48,663 bases of DNA from Planctomycetia bacterium. Lineage in GTDB: Bacteria; Planctomycetota; Planctomycetia; Pirellulales; UBA7805. Below, piece by piece: positions 33,896 to 41,700 of this stretch. Below the pieces are notes generated by a model. It had not been told where the DNA came from. It saw only the letters and a list, made by a program, of their open reading frames with translations, and did no database searches. The stretch's first letter is position 1; every line of letters starts with the position of its first letter. A program made the position numbers and the translations under genes. The stretch is from assembly GCA_021413585.1 (NCBI GenBank), contig JAIOQB010000486.1, positions 1-48,663 of the forward strand, in the 5' to 3' direction.

Positions 33896-35140
33896 TCACT
33901 TCTTCGCCGGTCGTTCCGGCTCCAGCGGCACGAGCTTTACGCCCTCTTCCTTCGGAATCTCCAATTTCGGGGCTTCGATGTTGCCTTGATTTGGGCCTGC
34001 TGGATTCGGGTTTCGTTGGAATGGGTCTTCCTGAACCGGCGGGCGGCGGATTCCTTCCAGGCGGCGCTTCATCTCTTCCAGCCGGCGGCGGGTTTGCTCC
34101 AGCATCGCCTGATCGGGGCCGTTACGCAGGGCCTCTTCCAGGTTCTTGCGGGCTTCTTCAATCGCCGGGCCGCCTGGGCCGATCTCGACCTTGCCTTGAA
34201 TCACCACCTGGCCGCCAAGGATATTCAGTCCCTGCACCCCACCATTCTGGCCGTATTGCTCGTAGATCTTATAAGCGTCAGGGTGGTTCTTCTTGAGCGT
34301 CTCGGCGTCTGGCGCTTCGTATTTCTTGGTGTCCGACTTGCCGTCCTTGGAGTTGGTCACTTCCATCTTGATCCCCGCCTTGGGGTCCGAGACGATCTGC
34401 ACCTGCTGCCTGGAGCCGTCGGGCTGCGATTGATCCGCCTCGATCGTGCGCGTCTGATCAGTCACCCGCACCGAGATCCGATTGGCGATGATGCCGGGGC
34501 CGATCTGCAGCACCGGCGGACGGACGATCATCGGCCTGCCCGGCATCACGCCCGGCGGCAGATTGCGGAGGATCGGAAACGGCTGCGCCACTTCAAATGG
34601 TTCGTTCTTGGCGACCTGCTGGGGTCCGGCGAGCAACTCGCGTGCTCGCGTGGCGACTGCCGCCAAGTGTTCGTCCGGCTTTTTCTCATCGGGACTTTTC
34701 GCGTCGGGCGATTTGCTGGCGGCGAGTCGCTCCACGGTGGCGCGAGTGGCGGAGGCCAGCGTGGCGTCGGTCGACGTCAGATTCTTCTTCAAGATGGCGA
34801 ACGCCCTGGTGCTCATTTCCAGGCTGGTCCCCTGGGCGGCCTTTTCGAGGCCGGGCAGCGCCGCGGCGCCGGCCGTTTGCAGCTTGTGGCTGGCCTCTTC
34901 GCGGCGCGCGAACTGGTCGTCGTCGAGCTGCTTCACCAGCGCGGCAATCTCCTCGGGGGACGCGGCGGCCGATGTTGTCGCCGTTGCGGCGGGCGTGGGC
35001 TTGCCAGTTTCGGCTGGCTCCAGACCGGGGACCGTTTCGGCGGCGCGGAGAGTCGTGGGCAGATGGAACGCACCCGACACCATCAGCCCAGCGCCCAATG
35101 CACCCGCAACTAGTCGCGACAACAAGATTTCGATTCGCAT
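33896..35140 (-). CDS. Exported protein with HEAT-like N-terminal repeats
   Basis: This 414-residue protein has a signal peptide or anchor (about 8-34, LRAAE). Next come about two HEAT-like helical pairs (60-120: IAALVKQLDDDQFARREEAS, LPGLEKAAQ, RAFAILKKNL), a pattern common in planctomycetal exported proteins. A beta-rich region (about 215-300, IGPGIIANRISVRVTDQTRT and IKMEVTNSKDGKSDTKKYEA) and a charged helical, Pro-rich tail follow. ATG 35140 is chosen because it is followed at once by the signal peptide; the longer reading from 35218 starts without one. AGGTGAT lies just upstream. Function unknown. Confidence 0.72.
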   Translation of the reverse strand: MRIEILLSRLVAGALGAGLMVSGAFHLPTTLRAAETVPGLEPAETGKPTPAATATTSAAASPEEIAALVKQLDDDQFARREEASHKLQTAGAAALPGLEKAAQGTSLEMSTRAFAILKKNLTSTDATLASATRATVERLAASKSPDAKSPDEKKPDEHLAAVATRARELLAGPQQVAKNEPFEVAQPFPILRNLPPGVMPGRPMIVRPPVLQIGPGIIANRISVRVTDQTRTIEADQSQPDGSRQQVQIVSDPKAGIKMEVTNSKDGKSDTKKYEAPDAETLKKNHPDAYKIYEQYGQNGGVQGLNILGGQVVIQGKVEIGPGGPAIEEARKNLEEALRNGPDQAMLEQTRRRLEEMKRRLEGIRRPPVQEDPFQRNPNPAGPNQGNIEAPKLEIPKEEGVKLVPLEPERPAKK

Positions 35141-35435
35141 GAAATCACCTGAGAGTAATGCCCGCGGCCAGAACCGGCGGGTAGTGCCAAGAAGAAATGC
35201 CGTTAGTAATCCTACCATTATTTATACCCTGTTGCCGCTAGCTGCGGAATCTTGCATTGCTGGCACGCCGCACGGATCGTGCCAGCGGGGCCGGGTGAGC
35301 CCCGATTTTCGCGGTGAAATCGCTATAAATTCAGGATTTTCACCGGGCGGATGGCCCCCTGTGGCCGGGGCGAGGTAGGCGGTTGCCGTTGCCCGAGGGG
35401 GCCGTTTTCATTACAAGCCCCGGTCGTCCCTGATA

Positions 35436-35505
35436 GTACCCATCACGCTCCGCGTGATGCGATCTTAAAGCGAATCCTCACGCGGAGCGTGAGGGTACTT
35501 TGGGT
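35436..35505. repeat. Family F long palindrome (double hairpin)
   Basis: Two perfect 8-bp hairpins, CATCACGC/GCGTGATG (35441-35448 and 35452-35459) and CCTCACGC/GCGTGAGG (35476-35483 and 35487-35494), are themselves arranged as a larger inverted repeat: AGTACCCATCACGCTCCGCG on the left is the complement of CGCGGAGCGTGAGGGTACT on the right with one extra base. The right end GGTACTTTGGG matches the copy at 1057-1069. Confidence 0.8.
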
Positions 35506-35529
35506 GCCACTGCCTGGCCGTCCTATAAT
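35500..35529 (+). promoter_or_regulatory. Candidate promoter using the family F repeat as -35
   Basis: A perfect TATAAT (35524-35529) lies 19 bases before the ATG at 35548. TTGGGT (35500-35505), the conserved end of the family F repeat, sits 18 bases upstream as a possible -35 box. The implied leader is only about 12 bases. Confidence 0.45.
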
Positions 35530-35547
35530 GCACCGAGGCCCAGATCC

Positions 35548-35892
35548 ATGCCACGCTCATTCACGCTGCTGCGAAAGTTCGGATTGATCGCTTTGTTGGC
35601 AGGCAGCCTGGTGGCGGGGGTCATGCCTTGCGCTGCGACGCGGGCGGAAGAAAACCCCGCCGGTCAGGTGGCCACGCTCAAGGAGACGCTGGAGAAGGGA
35701 TTGAAGGCGCGCCTTCCCTCGGAGTTCAAGTTCATCCGCCACGTCGTGGCGCTGGTCAACCACGGCTCGCTGTCGCGCGAAATGGTGCTGAGCACGTACA
35801 CCTGGTCACTGCAGAAGAACGAACGGATTCCGTTTCCGTACTTCCAGTTCGCCATGAGGGCGCACTGCAAGGAAATGGGCGTCAATTTGTGA
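35548..35892 (+). CDS. Small exported protein, unknown
   Basis: This 114-residue protein has a signal peptide (residues about 10-35, ending ATRAE). The mature 80 residues are helical and charged (LKETLEKGLKARLPSEFKFI, HVVALVNHGSLSREMVLSTY, YFQFAMRAHCKEMGVNL). No family is recognised. GAGG lies about nine bases before the ATG. The stop codon is immediately followed by the family D palindrome, which separates it from the converging YqaE gene. Confidence 0.65.
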   Translation: MPRSFTLLRKFGLIALLAGSLVAGVMPCAATRAEENPAGQVATLKETLEKGLKARLPSEFKFIRHVVALVNHGSLSREMVLSTYTWSLQKNERIPFPYFQFAMRAHCKEMGVNL

Positions 35893-35953
35893 GGCCTGAG
35901 GCTGGAGGCTTGAGTACTCAGGTCTCAAGCCTCCCGTCTCAAGCCTCAGGCCT
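35892..35953. repeat. Inverted repeat of word family D between converging genes
   Basis: The left arm (35892-35914) begins AGGCCTGAGGCTGGAGGCTT. The right arm (35924-35953) is its complement with a 7-base insertion, ending CTCAAGCCTCAGGCCT. The element starts at the stop codon of the plus-strand gene and contains the stop codon of the minus-strand YqaE gene (35939-35941). Confidence 0.85.
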
Positions 35954-36106
35954 GGGCGGCTGATTGCACACCACCACGGCGGCGATCGCGCCGGGCACCC
36001 AGCCGGCGATGGTCAGCAGCGTGACGATGATCACGGTGCCGCACCCCTTGTCCAACACCGCCAGCGGCGGCAGCAGGATGCACAGCAAGGCTCGGCCGAT
36101 GCCCAT
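35939..36106 (-). CDS. YqaE/Pmp3 family membrane peptide
   Basis: This 55-residue peptide has two membrane helices and the family core ALLCILLPPLAVLDKGCG, followed by VIIVTLLTIAGWVPGAIAAV. Pmp3/YqaE peptides sit in the cytoplasmic membrane and are linked to salt and membrane-potential stress. ATG 36106 is preceded by GGAGA at a good distance; a longer reading from 36160 adds a non-conserved tail. The last codons, PPRPEA, are encoded by the family D repeat. Confidence 0.85.
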   Translation of the reverse strand: MGIGRALLCILLPPLAVLDKGCGTVIIVTLLTIAGWVPGAIAAVVVCNQPPRPEA

Positions 36107-36435
36107 GGTGGGTTCTCCGGAAATTGCGTCGTGAAATCGGGCAATTAGAATATACACCACTTAGGAGCCGGGTCGCGATTCATCCTGGTCGTTTCTTGCG
36201 GCTTTCGTCGGTGGTATTATGGGCGAGGCCGCCAGGTGCTTCCCATTGCTGGATAAGTAAAGTAGGTCAGGCCTCTGGCCTGACAAGTGACGTTCGACCT
36301 GTTGGTGTCAGGTGAGAGGCCTGAATACGGAACTGCTGGGCAAGTCGATTGATCCGCTGTGGCGGGCCAGCAGTGGCACCCAATTTCCGTCCCTAGCAAT
36401 TCCCGCCTCAGCATCTCCCTCCACACGAGTACCCC
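36107..36435. other. Intergenic region with family E hairpin
   Basis: These 329 bases between the divergent YqaE and phosphatase-fold genes contain one full family E element at 36262-36285 and a degenerate partial copy (GTCAGGTGAGAGGCCTGA, 36307-36324). On the minus strand a TATATT lies in the leader of the YqaE gene but without a matching -35. No further gene is seen. Confidence 0.5.
36262..36285. repeat. Family E palindromic repeat, copy 1
   Basis: GTAG is followed by a perfect 8-bp hairpin GTCAGGCC-TCT-GGCCTGAC (36266-36284). The same 24-base element with one substitution in the stem occurs at 46097-46120 and 48452-48475, in each case in intergenic DNA. Confidence 0.85.
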
Positions 36436-38130
36436 ATGCTTTACTCCCGATTCCAGGTGACCGCCGTACTGTTTGGCCTCGGCGCGCTTGCTTCGCCCAT
36501 TTTTGCAGCCGATCCGGCTACAGTGCGTGGCCCGGCGGATGTGAAGACGCAACCGCTCGCCGCTGTCTGGCAATATAGCCGCGACGGCGGCAAGTCGTTC
36601 GCCAAGGATCCGCCCGCGGGCGTGCCCGGCGGCACGGAGAAAGCCACGTTCCCGCTCGTCGTGCGCGGCACGTTTCAAGTGGCCGATCCGCAGAAGCTGG
36701 CCGGCCTGTGGGTGCGCATTGGCGAGGCGGGTTCCAGCGCCCCCGGCGCCATCTGCGATGGCGACCTCAACGAAGCCAGCGGCGGATATTGGAAGGACTT
36801 GGGCTTCATCCCGACGCTGCTCAATGCCCGCGTGATGATCAATGGCAAGCCGGTCGAAACGGTGCATGGGCCAATGCTCTACCATTGGAAGCCGCTCATC
36901 GGCGACATCCGCGCGAGCGAGAACACGATCGAAATCTCCGGCGATTGCTACACGCCCTGGCCGGTCGCAGCTCCGCCGCAGGCAATCACCGCCGAGCTGG
37001 CCAGTGCCGCGCCGCAGCCGGTGGCGATCTACAACGGCCCGCTGCTGGGGGATTTTGGCGACGGCTACTTCACGCTCGCCTGCCGCACGCCGTTGGCCGC
37101 CGATGTGACGGTCGAAGCCACGCCGCTCGATCCGGCCGGCCAGCCGGTTTCTATCACGTCGAGTCACAAGTTGTGGCATCGGATCAAAGTGCCTGTGCCT
37201 GCCGGGACGAAGAGCGTCAGCTATCGGCTGAAGGCCAAGCTAGGAGAGCACGAGACGAAGCGCGGCCCGTTCACGATGACCTTTCCCGGCGACACGTTTC
37301 GCTTCGTCGCCTTGGGCAACGTGAAAGCGCATGTGGAAGGGATCGAGCATTGGCAAAGGGTGGCGCGGCACGCACTGGCCGCCAAGCCGGCGTTCATCGC
37401 GCACACGGGCAATTGCGAGGAACAGGGGCCGTGGGATTTTGGCTGGCAGTCGCAGTATTTCGACCCGGCCGGCGATTTGCTCGCCACCGTGCCGACGCTG
37501 CTTACGCCGTGCGACCGCGACTTTGCCGGCGCCGTGCAGGAACTGCACTACACGCCCGCGGCCAACACGTATTCGCACACCTGGTCAAAGCAGATTGGCC
37601 CGCTGCGGCTGATCGGGCTCGATGGTAATCAGGAGTGGAAGCCGGGGAGCGAGAACACGCAGTGGCTGGAGAAGGAACTCAGCGCGGCGAAGGAGAAGTA
37701 TGTGATCGTGCTCGATGGTTACCCTGGCTACACGTCCGGCCGGAACAGCCGCAAGCTATTCCCGGCGCTATTGCAAACGCGCAACGTGATCTTGCCGCTG
37801 CTGGCGAAGTATCACGCCAGCCTGATGCTGTGCGGCCACGATCCCGACTACGAGCGGTGCGAGCCGACACCGGACAAAGGCGTAACACAGATCGTCACCG
37901 GCGCCGCCGGCAAAGACGCCTACCGCTTCAGCGGCCGCGCGATGGCCAACAACCCATTCGGCAGCGGCAAAGGACACGACTGGGCCGGCGCCGAGCAAAT
38001 GCTCTCGTTCCTGATCTTCAACGTCCGCCCCGACGCGATGGAGATGCAGTGCGTGACGCCGCCTGCGGCGGAGGGGGGCGAGGTGAGGGTGCTAGACAAA
38101 AAGACCTTCAAGCCGCGACCGAGTCCGTGA
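36436..38130 (+). CDS. Exported metallophosphatase-fold protein with lost metal ligands
   Basis: This 564-residue protein has a signal peptide (about 7-24, IFAAD) and an N-terminal beta-rich region to about 285. A calcineurin-like/purple-acid-phosphatase-type domain spans about 288-515. The order of motifs is clear, but the ligands are changed: the usual GD is GN (N295), the HTGD motif is HTGN (N326), GNHD is CDRD (359-362), the HxPxYSSGxH block is DGYPGYTSGRN (427-437), and GHDHDYER is GHDPDYER (P470). Only H468 is retained. The surrounding structure, such as WLEKELSAAKEKYVIVLD, is well kept, so the gene is under selection as a folded protein. A binding or scaffold role is inferred; hydrolytic activity is unlikely. 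Confidence 0.78.
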   Translation: MLYSRFQVTAVLFGLGALASPIFAADPATVRGPADVKTQPLAAVWQYSRDGGKSFAKDPPAGVPGGTEKATFPLVVRGTFQVADPQKLAGLWVRIGEAGSSAPGAICDGDLNEASGGYWKDLGFIPTLLNARVMINGKPVETVHGPMLYHWKPLIGDIRASENTIEISGDCYTPWPVAAPPQAITAELASAAPQPVAIYNGPLLGDFGDGYFTLACRTPLAADVTVEATPLDPAGQPVSITSSHKLWHRIKVPVPAGTKSVSYRLKAKLGEHETKRGPFTMTFPGDTFRFVALGNVKAHVEGIEHWQRVARHALAAKPAFIAHTGNCEEQGPWDFGWQSQYFDPAGDLLATVPTLLTPCDRDFAGAVQELHYTPAANTYSHTWSKQIGPLRLIGLDGNQEWKPGSENTQWLEKELSAAKEKYVIVLDGYPGYTSGRNSRKLFPALLQTRNVILPLLAKYHASLMLCGHDPDYERCEPTPDKGVTQIVTGAAGKDAYRFSGRAMANNPFGSGKGHDWAGAEQMLSFLIFNVRPDAMEMQCVTPPAAEGGEVRVLDKKTFKPRPSP

Positions 38131-38135
38131 CGCCG

Positions 38136-38156
38136 TTGAACCACAGAGCGGCTGTG
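38136..38156. repeat. Partial copy of repeat family B
   Basis: TTGAACCACAGAG (38136-38148) matches the first 13 bases of the family B arm at 28175. It lies six bases after the stop of the phosphatase-fold gene. The remainder of the arm is missing, but GCGGCTGTG follows, giving a short CACAG/CTGTG hairpin. Confidence 0.6.
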
Positions 38157-38238
38157 TTTCTTGTCAGCCGCATTTTTCGTTCCCGGCACCTTTGCTTTGA
38201 TTGGTGATGTCAAACTTCAAATGCGACAGATTTGAAGA

Positions 38239-38592
38239 TTGGTGTTGGTAAAAGTATCGCTGGGTCGTTTGAATGTCGCGACTTCTCACGGAAGCGACTT
38301 TCAGACGGAGGCCCAGCGGCTGGCGGAAGCCCGTCGCCAGGCTTGTCGCCGGCCGTGCAAGTTGGACGATCCGGAAACGCATCAATATGTTCGCGAGCAT
38401 TTGGAGCAATGTTGGTCGTCGGATCAGATCGCTGGCCGATCGCGGCTGGATATTGCCCGTCAGCCCCGGCGCTTCGTGTCGCGGCAAACGATCTACAACT
38501 GGATTGATTTTCACGAAATTCATCCCATCTATGCGGAAGAGATGCAATTAGTTCGTGAGAAAGGTCATGAAGAACTAGCTCGCCGCCCGTAA
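38239..38592 (+). pseudogene. IS30-family transposase fragment
   Basis: The 117 codons include AQRLAEARRQACRRPCKLDD, then HLEQCWSSDQIAGRSRLD and VSRQTIYNWI. This is the middle of an IS30-type transposase, between the N-terminal HTH and the DDE domain. Neither end is present: upstream there is no HTH and downstream the DDE domain is missing, the frame ending in unrelated sequence. No inverted terminal repeats could be recognised. It is a dead remnant beside a repeat and a very large gene. The next 200 bases (38593-38793) contain GTTCCTGACACCTTA, a word I associate with REP-like elements. Confidence 0.7.
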
Positions 38593-38793
38593 AGTCCCGA
38601 CTTACATCGATCCCAAGCGGCCTAATGCAGCAAAGAGTCGCTAAATCTCTGGACATTGTAGAGCCTTTCCCTGCGCCGAGAAGTGGCAGGCGTACGGGGT
38701 CGTGGTAACGCACGCCTGCGATGCTGAAAGAAAAAGGGGAGGCGGTTCCTGACACCTTATTCTTCCGCGGGTGTAAATTCCCCGCAGCCTATT

Positions 38794-41700
38794 TCACTCT
38801 GCGTCCTCCTTCTTCAATTTCAAAGCGGCGGCCCGCGCCGGATCGATTTTCCAGATCGTGCGGGCCGCTGCCATGCGAACGCTCGAGTGTTCCGATTTCA
38901 GGACCTGTTCAATTTGCGGCAGCACCGACTTGGCGTCCGGTCCGATCGCGGCCAACGCGTCCAAAAGAACGTAGAAATCGCGTGTGCGTTCGTCCGCAGG
39001 CACGCTGGACAGGGCTTTACCCAGCACAGCCACGGCAGGCGCAGCAGGGGGACCGATCGCCTCCAGCACGAAGGCCGACGCGCCCCGCCGCTTGGGCTGA
39101 TCCAGATTTTTGATCAACGCGTTGACGGCCGGGCTGGCGGCCGCACCGTAATTGCGCAGAATCTGGGCCGCAGCATTGGATCGCTCATCGCTGGTGCTGG
39201 ACAACAGCGCGATCAAGCGGGGCGGTGCGTCGGCCGGCTTGAGCCCGCAAAGCGCCGTGGACGCCGCGCGGATTTTCGAGATAGGCCCGTTCTCCAGGGC
39301 GCCCATCAATCGCGGGACCGAAGCCTGGGCCGGTGCGCCGATTTCTCCAAGCGCGCCGGCGGCGCACCAGGCCAGCGACGGATCGTCTCCCAGCGCCAGC
39401 GCCGTCAATTCGTCAACCGCAGGAGCAGCCCGGGGACCGAACTGTCCCAGTTGCATGGCGGCGCCCTCCGCTTTGGCTTCGTCGTGAAGCATCTCCATCA
39501 GCAGCGGCACTGCCGCCGCGCCGCTCGGACCCATTTTGGCCAGCGCTTCCGAGGCCGACTGAGCGCACTTTTCGTTCTTCAGGCCCGCCAGCAGCAGGGG
39601 CGCTGCCTCCTTCGCCGCCGGTCCGATGGCTCCCAGCGCGGCGGCCATGCTTTCAAATTCCTTGCCAGCTTTCAACTGCTCGATCAAAGCGGGCGCGGCG
39701 GCTGCGGCCGGCGGGCCAATCGCGGCCAGTGTCTCGGCAGCGCTCACAGCCTGTGGTCCAGCGAGCAGTTTTGCCAGCCGCCCGGTCGCTGGCGCGGCCG
39801 CTTGTTTCAGTAGGGCCAGCGACACCAGGACTTCGCTGAGTTGATCGTTATCCTCGGAATCCAAGGCCGCCAACAGCACCGGGAGCACGCCGTCTGTTTT
39901 AGGATCGATTTGCACGATGGCCCTCGCCGCCTGGACGGCCAGCTTGTCCTTGCGGGCCAGCAGCCCCTTGAGCGCCGGCAGCGCTGGCGAGGCGCTTGCC
40001 CCCAACTGGCCCAGTCCTTCCACAACGAGCGTCACGACCTGCGGATCCTGGCTCTCAAGATATTTCACCAGATGCGGCACGACTCGCTTTCCCCCCGGCA
40101 GCGATTGCTGGAACAGCGACGCTCTGGACTCCTTATCGGCCATGGCCGCGGCCAGGATGGCGGAAAGCACTTCGTCGGACTGCGGGCCGACCTTCATCAG
40201 CGCTTGCGCGGCCATGCGCTTGGTCGCCTGGTTCTTGCCTTTCAGCAGCGCGATCAATTGGGGGACCGCCGGCGCGGCGCGCTGACCCAGGGCCTCAAAC
40301 GCGGCGTCGATCTGGTACGAGAGCCCCTCGTCGTCGTCTGCGTCGGTGGGAGCCGCCAGTCCTGCGATGAGAGCTTCCAGCACCTTGGGATGCGCGACGT
40401 CGTGCATGGCCAGCGCCACGGCCGCTTCGATCCGCAGGGATCGGTCCGCAGTCGCCGTCAGGGCCGCCAACTCCTTGAGAGCCTCGAACGGCAAGGGCTT
40501 GATCTCCGAAAGCACGTGGACGGCGCTGCGGCGGACGCGCGACGCGGCCGCGGCGTCGGCGGCGATCTTGAGCAAGGCCTTCACCGCGGGTGGTCCAATG
40601 TGAACAAGTGCGCGCTGGGCCAGTTCCGAAGTCTCCCTGTCTTCACCAGCCAGCAGCTTAGTCAGGGGCTCGACAAGACTCTGGACGCTCTGCGGCGTTG
40701 CCACGCCGAATGCCAAAGCGTGCAGACATGCGGCAGATGCCCGCTGTGACGCCAAGGCGGCCGCTAGCGCGGCTACGTGCGCATCATTGAACTCGCAACG
40801 CGCCACCGCTGCCCCGGCCGCCTGCCGCACTTGCTTGTCGTCGTCGGACAGGAACGAGATCAACAGGGCCACGCCTCGTTCACTGCGGATCGGCTCGTCG
40901 CCGTTGATTTGCGCCAGTTGCCCCAACGCGGCCGCGCGAATTTGCGGGTCTTTGGATTTCAACAACGGAACCAGCAGCGCGCCTTTGCGCTCGGACTCAT
41001 CCAGCGAGGCGGCGGCCAGCGTTGCCCAGGCGGCCAGCTTTTCGTCCGAACTGGAACGAAGCGCCAACGCGGCCGTCTGTCCCTGGCGCGACGATCGCCC
41101 CGCTTCGACCACCAATTGCAGCGCATTAGCTTTCACGTCTGCCGCAACCTTGGGATCGCCCACCACGACGCTAAGGGCCCGTGCCGCCGTCCGCCCCATG
41201 CCGCGCAGCGATCGCAGGGCCGACTCTCGCACCTCCGCTTCCGGGCTGCTGAGGGATTCAACCAGCACGGGGGCGATCGTGGAGTCGTATCCGCCGAGGG
41301 CCGCCAGCGCATTGGCGGCCTGGGCACGCACAGCGGCATCCTGGTCTTTGACGGCCAAAAGGTAGGCCGGCGCCGCGGCGTTTTTGTCGTCCATTTTGCT
41401 GAGGTATTCCAGGGCTTTGGCCCGTACGGCGGCGTTGGGGTGCTTCAATCCCGCCGCCAGGATCGGCGCCAGCATTTGCTTCGACTCGCGCAGCAGTGCC
41501 GATACGGCGTACGAGTCGCTCCCCAGCATTCCTGCGATCGCAGTTGGAAGTTGAGGATCCTGAGGAGCGATTTTCAACAGTGCTTGGGCCGCTTCGACCT
41601 GGACGTCAACGTCCGGATCGGCCTGCACCACTTTCAACAGCGACTTGGCCGCTTCGGGCGCGGTCGCGCCAATCTGTTGCAATGTGGCGATGGCCCGCCG

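Larger units (their letters stand above)
35141..35547. other. Repeat-rich intergenic region between divergent genes
   Basis: These 407 bases contain three distinct palindromes: GCTGGCACG/CGTGCCAGC (35259-35267 and 35278-35286), GGTGAAATC/GATTTTCACC (35313-35321 and 35335-35344) around an AT-rich core, and the family F palindrome at 35436-35499. The promoter of the next plus-strand gene follows. No additional gene is seen. Confidence 0.6.

Noticed and set aside
33533..35113. Long open frame on the plus strand opposite the HEAT-like and FlgM-like genes
   Set aside because: It shows Arg/His-rich shadow composition, while the minus-strand frames show a signal peptide and family motifs.
38721..38760. 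GTTCCTGACACCTTA as a proven REP element
   Set aside because: Only a single partial word without inverted partner or second copy in the window; mentioned but not listed as a feature.
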